Shown here: positions 31,587 to 33,366 of the stretch, in pieces
How positions within the stretch are numbered: the stretch's first letter is position 1
Layout: every line of letters begins with the position of its first letter
Assembly: GCA_015272465.1 (NCBI GenBank)
Contig: JACYLR010000217.1
Coordinates: forward strand, 1 to 33,366
From: Gloeomargaritaceae cyanobacterium C42_A2020_066
Lineage (GTDB): Bacteria > Cyanobacteriota > Cyanobacteriia > Gloeomargaritales > Gloeomargaritaceae
DNA: 33,366 bases
Direction: 5' to 3'
Notes under the pieces: generated by a model
What the model saw: the letters and a program-made list of their open reading frames with translations, nothing else
What the model was told of the DNA's origin: nothing
The model's database searches: none
Made by a program: the position numbers and the translations under genes

Positions 31587-31874
31587 ATGAGCGATGCCCT
31601 ACTGACTGGCCTATTTGTTTTTGTCCTGGCTTCCTTCGCGGGCTTTGAGGTCATCAACAAAGTACCACCGACGCTGCATACGCCCTTGATGTCGGGCACT
31701 AATGCCATCTCAGGGATTTCGGTCGTCGGTGCCCTGTTGGCGGCCGGCAACCATGAATCGACCTTGGCCACTTGGCTAGGCATGGTCGCTATTGTCCTGG
31801 CGATGATCAACGTCGTGGGTGGCTTCCTGGTCACGGATCGGATGCTGCACATGTTCCGTAAGAAGGAGGCTTAG
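31587..31874 (+). CDS. pntAB: NAD(P) transhydrogenase subunit alpha, part 2 (membrane)
   Basis: A 95-residue membrane protein with three hydrophobic helices (about residues 6-22, 42-53 and 61-82). It contains the conserved NKVPPTLHTPLMSGTNAISG block and ends in a charged tail (MLHMFRKKEA). It completes the alpha subunit encoded by pntAA. Its TAG stop is followed directly by ATG of pntB. Confidence 0.92.
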   Translation: MSDALLTGLFVFVLASFAGFEVINKVPPTLHTPLMSGTNAISGISVVGALLAAGNHESTLATWLGMVAIVLAMINVVGGFLVTDRMLHMFRKKEA

Positions 31875-33281
31875 ATGGCAACCTGGTTACCCACAGGCAT
31901 TCAACTCAGCTACCTGGTGGCTGCGGCGCTGTTTATCCTGGGGATCAAAAAACTTGGCAGTCCTGCCACCGCCCGATCGGGGAACCTCTGGGCCGCAGTC
32001 GGCATGACCCTAGCTATTGTGGCCACCCTGTTGGATCAACACATTGTCGGGTACGGTCAACTGGCGGTGGCCTTGGCCGTGGGTTCTGGTCTGGGTGCCC
32101 TGATGGCCTATCGGGTAGAAATGACCGCCATGCCCCAGATGGTGGGTCTACTCAATGGTTTGGGCGGTGGGGCCTCGGCGCTGGTTGCCCTGGCGGAGTT
32201 CTGGCGAGCGTCTAATCTGGGCACAACCCTGCCTCCCGAAACTCTGGTTTCGATTCTGCTGGGCGTGGGGATTGGCGGTGTTACCCTCACAGGCAGCCTG
32301 ATTGCCTTTGGCAAGCTTCAGGAATGGCTGACGGGCGCACCGGTGACCTTTGTGGGGCAGCGACTGATGAGTGTGGGATTAGTCGTGGGTTTTGCCCTCG
32401 GATGTGCCTACCTGCTGGTGGTGGAGCCGACGGATTTGGGCGTGCTCCTAGCCCTTACCCTGGTAACCCTGGTGTTTGGGGTGCTGTTTGTCATCCCCGT
32501 GGGCGGTGCGGATATGCCCGTCGTGGTGTCCTTACTCAACTCCCTATCGGGTCTGGCAGCCAGCGCTACTGGGTTTATTCTGGCGAATAATATGTTGGTG
32601 GTAGCCGGTGCGCTGGTGGGGGCATCAGGGCTGATTCTGACCCAGATCATGTGCAAGGCCATGAACCGTCCCCTCACCAATGTGCTGTTTGGCGCATTCA
32701 CGGTTCAACAAGCTGCGACGGTGGCAGGTGTGGCCGGCCCTCAGGGTTCGATGAAGACCGTCGATTCCGAAGAGACCGCCATGATGCTGGCCTATGCCCG
32801 TTCGGTGGTGATTGTGCCGGGCTACGGCCTTGCGGTTGCTCAGGCTCAACACGCCGTGCGGGAGTTAGCGGATCAACTGGAACACCGGGGCGTAGATGTG
32901 CGCTATGCCATTCACCCGGTGGCCGGCCGGATGCCGGGGCACATGAATGTTTTGTTGGCGGAAGCCAATGTGCCCTACCCCCAGTTGTATGACATGGAGG
33001 GTATCAATCCAGAGTTTGAGCGCACGGATGTCGCCCTCGTCATTGGCGCTAATGATGTGGTCAATCCAGCCGCTCGGCATGATAAGGGTAGTCCGATTTA
33101 TGGCATGCCCATCCTGGATGTGGATCGCGCCCAACGGACGGTGGTGATTAAGCGAGGGGCCGGCCGGGGTTATTCAGGGATTGAAAATGAGTTGTTCTTC
33201 AAGGACAAAACCCTGATGCTCTACGGCAATGCTCGTGATGTCCTGACTCAACTGGTGAGTAGCGTCAAGCAACTGGACTAA
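31875..33281 (+). CDS. pntB: NAD(P) transhydrogenase subunit beta
   Basis: The beta subunit has about nine membrane helices in residues 1-270 (with the conserved blocks QMVGLLNGLGGGASALVALA and ADMPVVVSLLNSLSGLAASA) and a cytosolic NADP(H)-binding domain. PGYGLAVAQAQHAV and the C-terminal KRGAGRGYSGIENELFF are the NADP-binding loops. At 468 residues it is full length. It is the last gene of the operon. Only 85 bases remain in the window after its stop, with no clear terminator. Confidence 0.93.
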   Translation: MATWLPTGIQLSYLVAAALFILGIKKLGSPATARSGNLWAAVGMTLAIVATLLDQHIVGYGQLAVALAVGSGLGALMAYRVEMTAMPQMVGLLNGLGGGASALVALAEFWRASNLGTTLPPETLVSILLGVGIGGVTLTGSLIAFGKLQEWLTGAPVTFVGQRLMSVGLVVGFALGCAYLLVVEPTDLGVLLALTLVTLVFGVLFVIPVGGADMPVVVSLLNSLSGLAASATGFILANNMLVVAGALVGASGLILTQIMCKAMNRPLTNVLFGAFTVQQAATVAGVAGPQGSMKTVDSEETAMMLAYARSVVIVPGYGLAVAQAQHAVRELADQLEHRGVDVRYAIHPVAGRMPGHMNVLLAEANVPYPQLYDMEGINPEFERTDVALVIGANDVVNPAARHDKGSPIYGMPILDVDRAQRTVVIKRGAGRGYSGIENELFFKDKTLMLYGNARDVLTQLVSSVKQLD

Positions 33282-33366
33282 TTCCTCGCTGGCAACGCTC
33301 GTTTAGTCATGTATAGCCGATTTAAATTGCCATGCAGCGCTATCTACAATGATGAGCTAAGATTGA

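Noticed and set aside
1-33366. CRISPR array or cas genes
   Set aside because: No regularly spaced direct repeats with unique spacers; the only regular array is the four-unit 10-bp repeat at 12634.
1-33366. HIP1 palindrome (GCGATCGC)
   Set aside because: No copy seen by eye; the iterated octamer is GGCCGGCC instead.

Overview
The window looks like a chromosomal segment of a GC-rich cyanobacterium. The evidence is a response-regulator-like protein with the Ycf55/DUF3685 domain, a three-gene pntAA-pntAB-pntB transhydrogenase operon with split alpha subunit, and a sulfate uptake operon (sbpA-cysT-cysW-cysA) with a divergent Crp-family regulator, an arrangement that resembles the cyanobacterial cysR locus. 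The usual cyanobacterial iterated palindrome HIP1 (GCGATCGC) was not seen. The 8-mer GGCCGGCC occurs instead about 60 times, roughly one per 550 bp, mostly inside genes. I cannot name the species.

Layout. 1-5600: a monooxygenase gene running off the left edge; a divergent pair (DUF2834 membrane protein / XRE-family regulator) with a perfect dyad between them; a large M48-like membrane protein that has lost metal ligands; a terminator; an AT-richer, frameshifted FkbM methyltransferase gene; and a family 4 uracil-DNA glycosylase. 5600-6680: a MoxR ATPase and tRNA-Ser(UGA). 6669-13500: a ~6.8-kb integrated element bounded by a 13-bp direct repeat of the tRNA 3' end. It encodes a tyrosine integrase, two unknown proteins, an AlpA-like regulator, a small HTH-like protein, a broken TOPRIM/primase-VapE helicase and a coiled-coil membrane protein. 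It also carries three unusual repeat structures and no visible capsid, terminase or conjugation genes, so it resembles a satellite or P4-like island, partly decayed. 13659-23058: a long run of minus-strand genes: MoxR/DUF58/photolyase-like cluster, class A beta-lactamase-like serine hydrolase, Ycf55-type protein, PBP2, PH-like membrane protein, a secreted or anchored protein and an MBL-fold protein. 23194-33281: alanine racemase, the Crp-like regulator, the sulfate ABC transporter, trpD, and the pnt operon.

Functional themes of the host part are cell-wall synthesis (PBP2, alanine racemase), sulfate import with its likely regulator, tryptophan synthesis and NAD(P)H balance. The most unusual content is in the integrated element and in the genome-wide palindrome. 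Several genes (FkbM, primase-helicase, possibly the monooxygenase) carry disabling changes that could be real decay or sequence errors.
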